A DNA stretch of 64,000 nucleotides. Source: Acidobacteriaceae bacterium. GTDB taxonomy: Bacteria; Acidobacteriota; Terriglobia; Terriglobales; Acidobacteriaceae. Shown here one piece after another: positions 33,998-42,328 of this stretch (position 1 is its first letter; every line of letters begins with the position of its first letter). The stretch is taken from NCBI GenBank assembly GCA_025462885.1, contig JAOAPN010000014.1, forward strand, positions 496,001 to 560,000, written 5' to 3'. The notes below the pieces were generated by a model. That model did no database searches. It was not told where the DNA came from and saw only the letters and a program-made list of their open reading frames with translations. A program made the translations under genes and the position numbers.

Positions 33998-34318
33998 TTA
34001 GGGGTTCATCTTTTCGTGGACGGTGATGAACTTCCAGCCCCATTGTTCGGCCTGATCTTTGAAGGTGGGGTTTTGAGTGCGGATCAGGTTTAGTTTCTTT
34101 TCTCTGCGCCAGCCCTTGAGTTGTTTCTCTCTTGCGATGGATTCGAGGATGGTTTCGTGGGCTTCGTAGTAGAGGAGACGGGTGCAGCCATGTTCTTTTG
34201 AAAAGCCTTCGAAGACCCCGTTTTTGTGTTGTTGGACGCGGACGTAGATATCGCTGGTTACGCCTATATAGAGTGTGCCGGTGTGGCTGCCCATGATGTA
34301 GGTGTAGCCGGGTTTCAT
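33998..34318 (-). CDS. GIY-YIG endonuclease-like protein
   Basis: The protein has 106 residues. ATG 34316-34318 follows AGGAAA; the longer frame runs back through a dispersed repeat and is rejected. YTYIM ... LYIGVTSDIYVRVQQHK is the GIY-YIG motif with its arginine, and AHETILESIAREKQLKGWRR follows. It is a stand-alone domain like the UPF0213 proteins. These occur next to repeats and may be mobile or involved in repair; the role is not established. It lies between repeat copies C and D. Confidence 0.88.
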   Translation of the reverse strand: MKPGYTYIMGSHTGTLYIGVTSDIYVRVQQHKNGVFEGFSKEHGCTRLLYYEAHETILESIAREKQLKGWRREKKLNLIRTQNPTFKDQAEQWGWKFITVHEKMNP

Positions 34319-34428
34319 GTTTTCCTTTTGAGCACTGTGGGGAAAAGATTGGATGTTTTGTGGTGAGTATAGAGCTTTGGGATTCGTGGTTGAAAGGTAC
34401 GAGCTATTTTGGTGGGGTCGGCACCTTC

Positions 34429-34480
34429 GGGGTCCTTCGGCTGTGGCGGCAAGTGCCCCGCCTTCGCTCAGGATGACGGG
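34429..34480. repeat. dispersed repeat, copy D (long form with inner hairpin)
   Basis: It has the same outer arms as copy B, and the inner part reads GGCGGCAAGTGCCCCGCC, one base off the perfect inner palindrome of copy B. It lies upstream of the GIY-YIG gene and 57 bases downstream of the uvrB stop. Confidence 0.8.
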
Positions 34481-34536
34481 TTTTATGATGAGGGTAAGAG
34501 GACAGAGCAACAAAAAAACTCAAGTAAACGTCGCGA

Positions 34537-36525
34537 CTAGCTGAAGAGGAATTCTTTTGTGCGGAGTTCTTTTACTGTATCGCGGAGTTTGGCTGCTTTT
34601 TCGAATTCGAATTTCTTGGCGGCTTCGCGCATGTCGGATTCCAGTTTGCCGATGTAGGTGTCTAGTTCGGCCTGGGTGGAGAAGTCGGGCATGCCTTCGG
34701 CGTCGTCGGTGAGGTCGGCGTAGTCGGCTTTTAGGATTCCGGCGAGGCCCATGGAGATGGCGCTCTGGACGCTGGCGGGGGTGATGTTGTTCTCTTCGTT
34801 GTAGGCGATCTGAGTGGCGCGGCGGCGGTCGGTCTCGTTGATGGCGCGCTGCATGGAGTCGGTCATCTTGTCGGCGTAGAGGATGGCCCGGCCTTCGAGG
34901 TGGCGGGCGGCTCGTCCGATGGTCTGGATGAGGGAGCCTTGCGAGCGGAGGAAGCCTTCCTTGTCGGCGTCGAGGATGGCGACTAAAGAAACTTCAGGAA
35001 GATCCAGTCCTTCTCTCAATAGGTTGATTCCGATGAGGACGTCGTACTCGCCCTTGCGGAGGTCGCGGAGGAGCTTGATGCGTTCGAGGGTCTCGATCTC
35101 GGAGTGCATGTAGCGGCAGCGGACGCCGACCTCGGTGTAGTAGTTGGCGAGGTCTTCGGACATGCGCTTGGTCAGGGTGGTGACCAGGACGCGCTGGTTT
35201 TTGGAAGCGCGGTCGCGGATCTCGGCGAGGAGGTCGTCGATCTGGCCTTTGACGGGGCGGATCTCGACGGGTGGGTCGATGAGGCCGGTGGGGCGGATGA
35301 TCTGTTCTACGACTACTCCTGCGGCCTTGGTGAGTTCGTAGGGGCCGGGGGTGGCGGAGACGTAGATGATCTGGCCGGTGCGGGCCTCGAACTCCTCGAA
35401 GCGCAGGGGACGGTTGTCCATGGCGCTGGGAAGGCGGAAGCCGTAGTCGACGAGGTTGGATTTGCGGGAGCGGTCGCCGTGCCACATGCCGTGGAGTTGG
35501 GGGACGGTGACGTGGGACTCGTCGATGAAGATGAGGAAGTCGCGGGGGAAGTAGTCGAGCAGCGTCGGCGGTGGTTCGCCGGGGAGACGGCCAGAGAAGT
35601 GGCGGGAGTAGTTCTCGATGCCGTGGCAGTAGCCGACGGACTTGATCATCTCCAGGTCGAAGCGGGTGCGCTGGTGGATGCGCTGGGACTCGACCAGGCG
35701 GCCTTCCTTTTCGAGCTGGGCCTCCCACTCGAAGAGCTCGGCGAGGATGGAGTCGCTGGCGGCCTTCTTGCGCTCGGGCTGTACGACGTAGTGGGACTTC
35801 GGATAGATGGGCAGGCGGGAGTACTTCTGCTTGACGGTGCCGAAGAGTGGATCGATCTGGGAGAGGCTGTCGATCTCGTCGCCGAAGAGCTCGATGCGGT
35901 AGGCCATCTCGTCGTAGGTGGGGAAGACTTCGATGATGTCACCGCGGACGCGGAAGGTCCCGCGGCGGAAGTCCACCTCGTTGCGGTCGTAGAGGATTTC
36001 TACCAGGCGGCGGGTGATGTCTTCGCGCTTGATCTTCTGACCTTTTTCGAGCAGGAGCAACATGCCGTAGTAGGCTTCGGGCGAGCCGAGACCGTAGATG
36101 CAGGAGACGGAGGAGACGATGATGGCGTCGCGGCGCTCGAAGAGGCTCCGGGTGGCGGAGAGGCGGAGCTTGTCGAGCTCTTCGTTGATGGTGGCCTCTT
36201 TTTCGATGAAGAGGTCGCCGGCGGGGATGTAGGCCTCGGGCTGGTAGTAGTCGTAGTAGGAGACGAAGTACTCTACGGCGTTATTGGGGAAGAAGGTCTT
36301 GAACTCGTGGTAGAGCTGGGCGGCCAGAGTCTTGTTGTGCGCGAGGATGAGGGCGGGGCGCTGGGACTCGTTGATGATGCTGGCCATGGTGAAGGTCTTG
36401 CCGGAGCCGGTGACGCCGAGGAGCACCTGGTCCTTTTCGCCGGCGGCGAGGCCGGAGAGGAGTTCAGCGATGGCGCGGGGTTGGTCTCCCTGGGGTTTGT
36501 ACGGGGTCGTTAGCTGGAAGTCCAT
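34537..36525 (-). CDS. uvrB: excinuclease ABC subunit B
   Basis: The protein has 662 residues, full length. The N-terminus has PYKPQGDQPRAIAELL and Walker A GVTGSGKT at 37-44. The damage-binding beta-hairpin region (YYDYYQPEAYIPAGDLFIEK) is intact, as are helicase motifs (DESHVTVPQLHGM, SATPGPYE, GLDLPEVSLVAILDADKEGF, TIGRAARH). The C-terminal UVR motif binds UvrC. UvrB verifies bulky DNA lesions loaded by UvrA. A diverged copy of its last 19 codons lies about 0.9 kb downstream at 33571. Confidence 0.98.
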   Translation of the reverse strand: MDFQLTTPYKPQGDQPRAIAELLSGLAAGEKDQVLLGVTGSGKTFTMASIINESQRPALILAHNKTLAAQLYHEFKTFFPNNAVEYFVSYYDYYQPEAYIPAGDLFIEKEATINEELDKLRLSATRSLFERRDAIIVSSVSCIYGLGSPEAYYGMLLLLEKGQKIKREDITRRLVEILYDRNEVDFRRGTFRVRGDIIEVFPTYDEMAYRIELFGDEIDSLSQIDPLFGTVKQKYSRLPIYPKSHYVVQPERKKAASDSILAELFEWEAQLEKEGRLVESQRIHQRTRFDLEMIKSVGYCHGIENYSRHFSGRLPGEPPPTLLDYFPRDFLIFIDESHVTVPQLHGMWHGDRSRKSNLVDYGFRLPSAMDNRPLRFEEFEARTGQIIYVSATPGPYELTKAAGVVVEQIIRPTGLIDPPVEIRPVKGQIDDLLAEIRDRASKNQRVLVTTLTKRMSEDLANYYTEVGVRCRYMHSEIETLERIKLLRDLRKGEYDVLIGINLLREGLDLPEVSLVAILDADKEGFLRSQGSLIQTIGRAARHLEGRAILYADKMTDSMQRAINETDRRRATQIAYNEENNITPASVQSAISMGLAGILKADYADLTDDAEGMPDFSTQAELDTYIGKLESDMREAAKKFEFEKAAKLRDTVKELRTKEFLFS

Positions 36526-36558
36526 GTTTGTAGGATATTGGATGCAGGAGATCTTGTT

Positions 36559-37149
36559 ATGAGTGCAGGGACTGAGTTATGGCTGATTCGGCATGGAGAG
36601 ACGGAATGGAGTTTGAGCGGACAACATACGAGCCGCACGGATATTGCTCTGACGGAGCATGGACGCAAACGGGCTGAGGAGCTGAAAGAGTATCTTGGCG
36701 GGCGGCCGTTTGACCGGGTGATGGTGAGTCCGATGCAGCGGGCGCAGGAGACCTGCAGGATCGCCGGGTATGGCGATGTTGCGGTGGTCGAGGAGGGGCT
36801 GCGCGAGTGGGACTACGGGATCTATGAGGGGAAGACGACGCCCGAGATTCGGAAAGAGGTTCCGGGCTGGAGCGTCTGGAAGGACACGATCGTGGATGGC
36901 GAGACGGTGGATCAAGTGGGGCAGAGGGCGGATGCGGTCATCTCGCGAGCGCTGGCCGCTCCGCCGAAGTCGCATCGGGTGGCTTTGTTCGCACACGCGC
37001 ATATTTTGCGCATCCTGGCGGCTCGTTGGATCGGCCTGCCCGCAGATGGTGGGAGACTGTTTCTGCTGGGGACGGGAAGCGTGAGCGTGCTGGGCTGGGA
37101 GCGGGAGACGCGGGTGATCGCGGGATGGAATCGCGGCTTCGAGGAATAG
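36559..37149 (+). CDS. histidine phosphatase family protein
   Basis: The protein has 196 residues. ATG 36559 follows AGGAGA by 8 bases; an upstream in-frame ATG at 36538 has no site. LIRHGETEW carries the phosphoacceptor His12. RVMVSPMQRAQETC, LREWDYGIYEGKT and FAHAHILRILAARW complete the phosphoglycerate-mutase-like active site. The family includes phosphatases of sugars and nucleotides, so the substrate is open. It is divergent from uvrB. Confidence 0.9.
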   Translation: MSAGTELWLIRHGETEWSLSGQHTSRTDIALTEHGRKRAEELKEYLGGRPFDRVMVSPMQRAQETCRIAGYGDVAVVEEGLREWDYGIYEGKTTPEIRKEVPGWSVWKDTIVDGETVDQVGQRADAVISRALAAPPKSHRVALFAHAHILRILAARWIGLPADGGRLFLLGTGSVSVLGWERETRVIAGWNRGFEE

Positions 37150-37151
37150 GG

Positions 37152-38396
37152 CTATGGGTGTTCGCTCGGGGCGATGTGCTCCGGGCGGACGCCCATTCCG
37201 ATGAAGCGGGCTACCAGGCGGCGGAAGAATGGGTGGGGCGACAGGAGCCGCAGGGGCAGCGGCGGCTTGATGGGGCCGGGTTTGCCGAGGAAGCTGATCA
37301 GGAAGCGGTGCGCGGCGATCTGGACGGCCTGGGTGATACGGGTGGGCAGTTCGCGGCGGCTCTGGACGTGGGCGAGGGTGAACTCGGTGACGAGCGGCTT
37401 GCGGAGAGGAATGGCCAGGATGTTGGCGGCGGCGACGGCGTCCTGAATTGCGAGATTGATGCCGATTCCGCCGACGGGCGACATGGCGTGGGCGGCGTCT
37501 CCGATGCAGAGCAGGCCGGGCATGTGCCAGCGCTCAAGGCGGTTGACCTGAACGGAGAGCAGTTTGAGCTGATCCCAGGACTGGAGCTCGTGGACGCTGG
37601 CTGCAAGGAAGGGAACCAGCCGGACGAGCGAGTTGCGAAAGGCTTCGAGGCCAGCGGGTTGAATCTGGGTGGTGAAGGAGTCCTTAGCGATAATGAAGCC
37701 GCACTGGAAGTAGTCGTTGCGGTTGATGAGGATGAGGCCGGCACCGAAGTTGAAGTTGCCGAGGGCGTTTTCGGGATCGTCCGAGCGGTGGCTGAGGCGG
37801 AACCAGAGGACGTCGATGGGAGCACCGCGATCGATGACGCGCAGATGGGCGGCGGACCGCGAGATGGAGCCGCGACCGTCACAGGCGACGGTGAGGTTGG
37901 CGCGGACTGCGATGGGGCCGGTGGGTGTGGTGACGTGGACGCCGAGGATCCGGCCTTTTTGCTCGATGAGGCCGGTGACCTCGTGCTCCAGCAGGAGCTT
38001 GAAGGTTGGGAGCTGGGCGGCCTGCGAGGCGAGGAAGTTCAGGAAGTCCCACTGGGGCATGAAGGCGATGAATTTCGCGTGGGTGGGGAGATGGGTGAGG
38101 TCGGCGATGGGGAAGGTCTGGCCGCCGAAACTGGCTGCCAGATGCGACAGCTCTGAGTGCGGGAGAGCGAGGAAGGACTCGAGCAGGCCCAGCTCGTGCA
38201 TGAGCTCGAGGGTGGAGGGGTGGATGGTGTCGCCGCGGAAGTCGCGGAAGAAGTCCTTGTGTTTTTCGAGGACGACGACTTCGATTCCGGAGCGCGCGAG
38301 AAGGAAGCCGAGCATTATTCCGGCGGGGCCTCCGCCGATGATGCAGCAGGTGGTTTGGAGTGCGGGAATGCTGCTCGACTCGGGCGTCTCGGTCAT
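37152..38396 (-). CDS. FAD-dependent monooxygenase, aromatic hydroxylase-like
   Basis: The protein has 414 residues. The FAD-binding GGGPAG is at 21-26. FRGDTIHPSTLELM resembles the aromatic hydroxylase second segment, and LCIGDAAHAMSPVGGIGINL is the second FAD motif. This is the FAD_binding_3 fold of class A flavoprotein monooxygenases; UbiH-type and phenolic hydroxylases share it. The substrate is unknown. It is convergent with the histidine phosphatase (2-base gap) and lies 9 bases downstream of the HAD gene on the same strand, so it is probably co-transcribed with it. Confidence 0.88.
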   Translation of the reverse strand: MTETPESSSIPALQTTCCIIGGGPAGIMLGFLLARSGIEVVVLEKHKDFFRDFRGDTIHPSTLELMHELGLLESFLALPHSELSHLAASFGGQTFPIADLTHLPTHAKFIAFMPQWDFLNFLASQAAQLPTFKLLLEHEVTGLIEQKGRILGVHVTTPTGPIAVRANLTVACDGRGSISRSAAHLRVIDRGAPIDVLWFRLSHRSDDPENALGNFNFGAGLILINRNDYFQCGFIIAKDSFTTQIQPAGLEAFRNSLVRLVPFLAASVHELQSWDQLKLLSVQVNRLERWHMPGLLCIGDAAHAMSPVGGIGINLAIQDAVAAANILAIPLRKPLVTEFTLAHVQSRRELPTRITQAVQIAAHRFLISFLGKPGPIKPPLPLRLLSPHPFFRRLVARFIGMGVRPEHIAPSEHP

Positions 38397-38405
38397 GCAG
38401 ATACT

Positions 38406-39122
38406 TTAGAGCCTGGGTGGAAGATTGAGAAGAGCAGGCCAGTCGGAGGCGGAGTCGGCGAGGGCGTCGGGCTGGGCGGCGGCGAGTGTGTGGGGGGCAA
38501 GGCCGAAGGTGCAGCCGATGCTGCGGGCTCCGCAGTTGCGGGCGGTGAGGATGTCGACGTCGGAGTCGCCGATCATGACAGTGTTGGTGGGGGTGATGAG
38601 GGATGCCTCGGACGTGAGGGCGTTGGCCTCGGCGATGAGGGTAAGGAGGCCGTGGGGATCGGGCTTCTTGGCGTGGAAGCTGTTGCCGCCGTAGTTCTGG
38701 AAGAAGAAGCGATCCAGGCCGAAGTGGGTGCAGATATCGCGGGAGGGGTTGACCGGCTTGTTGGTCAGGACGGCCATGGGAAGCTCTGGCCACGCGGCGC
38801 GGATGGCTTCGAGCGAGGAGATTACGCCGGGGTAGACGTAGGTGTAGTCGAGCTTGTGGATACGGTAGTAGTCGAGGAAGAAGGTAAGGGCGTTGGTTAC
38901 ATATTCTTCGTCGTGGATGTCGCCCTCTGGGTCGCCGAGGGCCCGGCGGATGAGCATGGAGGCTCCGTTGCCGATGTAGCTGGCGATGACGGCCTCGGGG
39001 AGGGTGGGGCGGCCGAGGTAGGTGAGGGTGGCGTTGACGGAGTTGCAGAGGTCGATGCGGGAGTCGATGAGGGTGCCGTCAAGATCGAAAACGATGAGGC
39101 CGAGGGTAGTTTCGGTGGGCAT
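38406..39122 (-). CDS. HAD-family hydrolase, phosphoglycolate phosphatase-like
   Basis: The protein has 238 residues. FDLDGTLIDS gives the nucleophile Asp13 and Asp15. AVLTNKP is motif II, KKPDPHGL motif III, and MIGDSDVDILTARNCG motif IV. The cap domain lies between. It is close to Gph-type phosphatases that clear 2-phosphoglycolate, but HAD substrates cannot be read from sequence. It is first in a probable two-gene unit with the flavin monooxygenase. Confidence 0.88.
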   Translation of the reverse strand: MPTETTLGLIVFDLDGTLIDSRIDLCNSVNATLTYLGRPTLPEAVIASYIGNGASMLIRRALGDPEGDIHDEEYVTNALTFFLDYYRIHKLDYTYVYPGVISSLEAIRAAWPELPMAVLTNKPVNPSRDICTHFGLDRFFFQNYGGNSFHAKKPDPHGLLTLIAEANALTSEASLITPTNTVMIGDSDVDILTARNCGARSIGCTFGLAPHTLAAAQPDALADSASDWPALLNLPPRL

Positions 39123-39167
39123 GCTTCTATGGTATCGGGAGGCTTGCTTTTGGTGATGCTTCGTACA

Positions 39168-39212
39168 AACTGACAGGCCGCTCTTCTGATGTCGAAGAGC
39201 GGCCTGTCAGTT
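39168..39212 (-). terminator. 19-bp perfect hairpin
   Basis: AACTGACAGGCCGCTCTTC (39168-39186) and its exact complement (39194-39212) flank a 7-base loop. It lies just after the stop of the DUF4097 gene and before the HAD start, both on the minus strand. A short T-rich stretch (GTTTGTA) follows on that strand, so a terminator is most likely. Confidence 0.7.
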
Positions 39213-39229
39213 GATTCGAGGGGGTTTTG

Positions 39230-40108
39230 TCACTGGATGCGAATATCTCCGGAGCCGGTGTCGAGCTTAATGCTTGGGCCGCCTCCGTTGATGGCGGCGC
39301 TGATGTGGTGGCGGTTCAGGTCGCCCTGCATGGTGAAGGGCTGCTCGATGTGGATAACGCCTGAGCCGGTGCTGGCGTTTACCGTGAAAGCAGTAGCCTT
39401 TCCGATATCGAGGTGGATGCTGCCTGAGCCGGTGCCTAGCTTCCAGTCGGTGGTGGGCTTGCCTGCGACTTCGATGTCACCGGAGCCGGTGCCTGCGTGG
39501 AGGCCGCCAGCGATGCCATTGAGCCGGACGGAGCCGGAGCCGGTTTGGGCGCGGACTTCGCCGGGGCCTGTCTGTTGCAATTCGATATCGCCGGAGCCGG
39601 TCTGAAGATTGGCCGCACCCTGGATACCGTGAGCGCGGACGGAGCCGGAACCGGTCTCGGCCTTCAGGCTGGCACCGACCTCTTCGATGTTGATATCACC
39701 GGAGCCCGAGTTGGCGGTGATGGTGGAGGCGCGGGGGAGGGTGATGTCGTAGTCGATGCTGATGTTGCGGTAGAGATCGTTATTGTTGTGGCGGTCGCCG
39801 ATGGTGACCTGGCTTCCGGACTGGGAGATGGGTGGGTTGGAGACGATCTCGCGGATACGGGCGTCGACGTCTCCGCTGCTGCCGTTCATCCAGCCCTTGT
39901 TGCCGTGGACGTGAGCGTAGATGTGAACCTGCGAGTCGGAGCCGGGGTGGAGGTGAATGGAGCCGGAGCCGGTGGCGACGGAGACCATTGGGGCGTTGCC
40001 GGTGTTGAGGGTGCGATCAAAGTTTGCATCCGCGGCGAAGGCTGCGGTGGCGGCGAGGGACAGTGTGGCGTGCAGGGCGACGGTGCTGAGGAGGGTGCAG
40101 GTATTCAT
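39230..40108 (-). CDS. exported DUF4097-type beta-helix protein (putative adhesin)
   Basis: The protein has 292 residues with a signal peptide (ending AAFAAD, residue 26). From about residue 45 it consists of short repeats around TGSG(S/D)I: VATGSGSIHLHPG, SGSGDINIEE, AETGSGSVRAHG, QTGSGDIELQQ, GTGSGDIEVAG, DTGSGDIRIQ. This is the repeat pattern of DUF4097 proteins, whose fold is a beta-helix and whose function is not settled. It is first in a set with the efflux adaptor 53 bases upstream on the same strand. Confidence 0.88.
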   Translation of the reverse strand: MNTCTLLSTVALHATLSLAATAAFAADANFDRTLNTGNAPMVSVATGSGSIHLHPGSDSQVHIYAHVHGNKGWMNGSSGDVDARIREIVSNPPISQSGSQVTIGDRHNNNDLYRNISIDYDITLPRASTITANSGSGDINIEEVGASLKAETGSGSVRAHGIQGAANLQTGSGDIELQQTGPGEVRAQTGSGSVRLNGIAGGLHAGTGSGDIEVAGKPTTDWKLGTGSGSIHLDIGKATAFTVNASTGSGVIHIEQPFTMQGDLNRHHISAAINGGGPSIKLDTGSGDIRIQ

Positions 40109-40161
40109 CTTGGCTCCTATCGAGGCTGATTTAGAGGGAGGACCGGTATTTATTGCTGTTC

Positions 40162-41370
40162 CTATTGCTGAAGGATGACGGTGTCGCCGGGGTTGAGTCC
40201 GGCCAGGACTTCGGTGCGGGTTCCGTTGGAGATGCCTGCCTTGATGGAGACAGCGCGACGTCCCTTTTTCTGCTTGGAGTCGGGAACCTCGACCGAGGCG
40301 TTGCGGTCTTTGTCGTAGAGGACGGCCTGTTCGGGGACGGTGAGGACGTTCTTGTGCTCTTCGAGGATGACTTCGGCGTTGGCGGTCATGTTGGCCTTGA
40401 GCTCGCCGCCGGGATTGTCGATGGAGACGCGAACCTCGAAGGTGGTGACGTTGTCCTTCTCGACGCCAAGGGGAGCGATGCGGGTGACCTTGCCGAGGAA
40501 GGTCTTGTCTTTGAAGGATTCCACCTTGATGCGGGCGGGCTGGCCGAGATAGACCTTGCCGATATCGGACTCATCGACCTTGCCCTGGACGTAGACCTGG
40601 TGGACGTCGCCGATGGTCATGACGAGGGTGGCGGTGCTGCCGAGGACGAGGATGGAGGAGACGGCATCGCCTTTTTCCACGTCGCGGGAGAGGATCACAC
40701 CGTCCATGGGTGAGGTGATGGTGGTGTAGGAGAGCTGCTCCTCAAGCTGATTGAGGGAGGCGCGGGCCTGAGCGACCTGCGCCTGGGCCTGCTGGAGCTT
40801 GGAGGTGTCGACAGTGATCTGGGCGAGGGCCTTGTCGCGGGTATTGGCGGCGAAGAGGTACTTCTGCTGGGCGTCATCAAGCGCTTGCTGGGAGACGACG
40901 CCGTCCTTGGCCATCTGCAGGGCGCGGTCGTAGGTGTGCTTGTACATCGGGAGGTCGGGGGCCTCGGCGCTGACCTTGTCGAACTGGATGGCGGCGGCGG
41001 CGGCGCGGGCGTTGGACTCAGCGGCGTTGAGTTGGGCCTTCTGGGCGTTGACCTGGGCGATGATTTCGACCTGATCGAGCTGAGCGAGCACCTGGCCCTG
41101 CTTAACCACGGCATTGATGTCAGTGTCGAGACGGGTAACGATGCCGGAGGCCTTGGATTTAACTTCGACCTTGGTGATCGGCTGGACTTTACCGGTCGCG
41201 ACGACGGACTTCGCAATATCGCTGCGTTCTGCCTTGCCGAGCTGGGAGGGTTCCAGCTTGGTGCCGTTTCCACGGGCGGCAACGGCCATGCCCAGGACAG
41301 CGGCTACAACGAGGACGATGAGGCCGCCCCAGATCCAGAGCTTGCGTTTGCTTTTGCGGTTCGTTGCCAT
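40162..41370 (-). CDS. MacA/HlyD-type periplasmic adaptor protein
   Basis: The protein has 402 residues. A membrane anchor is at about 11-30 (LWIWGGLIVLVVAAVLGMAV). The lipoyl/barrel-sandwich halves (ATGKVQPITKVEVKSKASG and YTTITSPMDGVILSRDVEKG) flank an alpha hairpin (AQLNAAESNARAAAAAIQFD ... ARASLNQLEEQL). A beta-barrel and membrane-proximal domain follow. This is the adaptor of a tripartite efflux pump. The ABC or RND partner is not in the window; MacB-type pumps usually follow downstream, but here the next gene on that side is the DUF4097 protein. The substrate is unknown. Confidence 0.92.
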   Translation of the reverse strand: MATNRKSKRKLWIWGGLIVLVVAAVLGMAVAARGNGTKLEPSQLGKAERSDIAKSVVATGKVQPITKVEVKSKASGIVTRLDTDINAVVKQGQVLAQLDQVEIIAQVNAQKAQLNAAESNARAAAAAIQFDKVSAEAPDLPMYKHTYDRALQMAKDGVVSQQALDDAQQKYLFAANTRDKALAQITVDTSKLQQAQAQVAQARASLNQLEEQLSYTTITSPMDGVILSRDVEKGDAVSSILVLGSTATLVMTIGDVHQVYVQGKVDESDIGKVYLGQPARIKVESFKDKTFLGKVTRIAPLGVEKDNVTTFEVRVSIDNPGGELKANMTANAEVILEEHKNVLTVPEQAVLYDKDRNASVEVPDSKQKKGRRAVSIKAGISNGTRTEVLAGLNPGDTVILQQ

Positions 41371-41465
41371 GGTGCGACTCCTGAGAAATGGGAATATTTC
41401 GGTCTCGGAGAAGTGGTACGCAGGCCAGTCTCAGATAGTTCCATGAGGCGAGTGTGAATTAAGGC

Positions 41466-42071
41466 TCAGGCGTACTTGCGCAGGACTCCGAGTACCTTGC
41501 CCTGGATGCTGACATTGGCCGCGGGGGCGTAGATGGGGGCCATCTCGGCGTTGGATGGCTGGAGGCGAATCATGCTGCCTTCGCGGTAGAAGCGCTTCAG
41601 GGTAGCGTCGGAGCCGTCGATCAGGGCGACGATGATTTCGCCTTCGCGGGCGGTGCGGGTGCGCTCGACCAGGACGTAGTCGCCGGAGACGATGTGCTCG
41701 TCGCGCATGGAGTCGCCCCGTACCTCCAGGGCGAAGACCTCGCGGTTGCCGATGATGTCGTTGAGCGAGATACTCTCTGCCGTTTCAATGGCTTCCACTG
41801 GTTGGCCTGCGGCGATGCGGCCGAGCAACGGGAGGCGGTCCGAGCCCTTCTTGGTGGAGCGGGCCGGCAGGACGTCGATCGAGCGGCTGCGGTTGTGGGC
41901 GCGTTGGAGGAGGCCCTTATTCTGCAGGTTGGTGATGTGCTTGTGTACTGTGGCGAGGGAGCTGAGTCCGAGACCGCTGGCGATCTCTTCGTAGGACGGA
42001 GAGTAACCGTTCTTCTGGGTGAAGCCGGAGAGGAAGTCCAGGACCTCTTTTTGCCGCCGCGTGATAGCCAT
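41466..42071 (-). CDS. lexA: LexA repressor
   Basis: The protein has 201 residues. ATG 42069-42071 is chosen as the normal LexA start; the frame is open to 42191. The winged helix covers 1-65 (RRQKEVLDFLSGFTQKNGYS, ASGLGLSSLATVHKHI). Ala88-Gly89 is the self-cleavage bond (GRIAAGQ). Ser121 in GDSM and Lys159 in ATLKRF are the catalytic dyad. LexA represses the SOS regulon and is cleaved when RecA is activated. A possible autoregulatory direct repeat lies just upstream. uvrB, a frequent SOS gene, is about 5 kb away. Confidence 0.97.
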   Translation of the reverse strand: MAITRRQKEVLDFLSGFTQKNGYSPSYEEIASGLGLSSLATVHKHITNLQNKGLLQRAHNRSRSIDVLPARSTKKGSDRLPLLGRIAAGQPVEAIETAESISLNDIIGNREVFALEVRGDSMRDEHIVSGDYVLVERTRTAREGEIIVALIDGSDATLKRFYREGSMIRLQPSNAEMAPIYAPAANVSIQGKVLGVLRKYA

Positions 42072-42082
42072 GCGGGAATTGT

Positions 42083-42100
42083 AGCGAATAAAAAGCGAAT
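42083..42100. promoter_or_regulatory. direct repeat upstream of lexA
   Basis: AGCGAAT occurs at 42083-42089 and again at 42094-42100, 11 bases apart, starting 12 bases upstream of the lexA ATG. One helical turn between direct half-sites resembles LexA boxes in some phyla that use direct repeats. It is a candidate SOS box and untested. Confidence 0.35.
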
Positions 42101-42328
42101 TGGGTAGAAATTTGTCGGAGCAGGGGTATCGAGAGAGAGGCGGCTCGAAATGGGGCTCGATGGATTCCCGTTTTGGTAATGGTAACTGCAAGTTCTTCGG
42201 ATTTACCTTGTGTCAGATGCAACCCATGAAACAAGGTAGAGCAAGCCGGTACGAAGGTAGGGCACAGAGTTAGCCTTCGCTGTCAGCTCTTTCGACCATT
42301 GTTGAGCTTGTTGATTGAGGAGATATAG

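Noticed and set aside
35104..36513. Long plus-strand frame of 469 codons opposite uvrB
   Set aside because: It is the antisense shadow of a highly conserved gene; composition is Gly/Asp/Val-rich with no motif.
37026..39173. Long plus-strand frames opposite the monooxygenase and HAD genes
   Set aside because: Acidic, glycine-rich text typical of antisense shadows in GC-rich DNA; no ribosome-binding sites.
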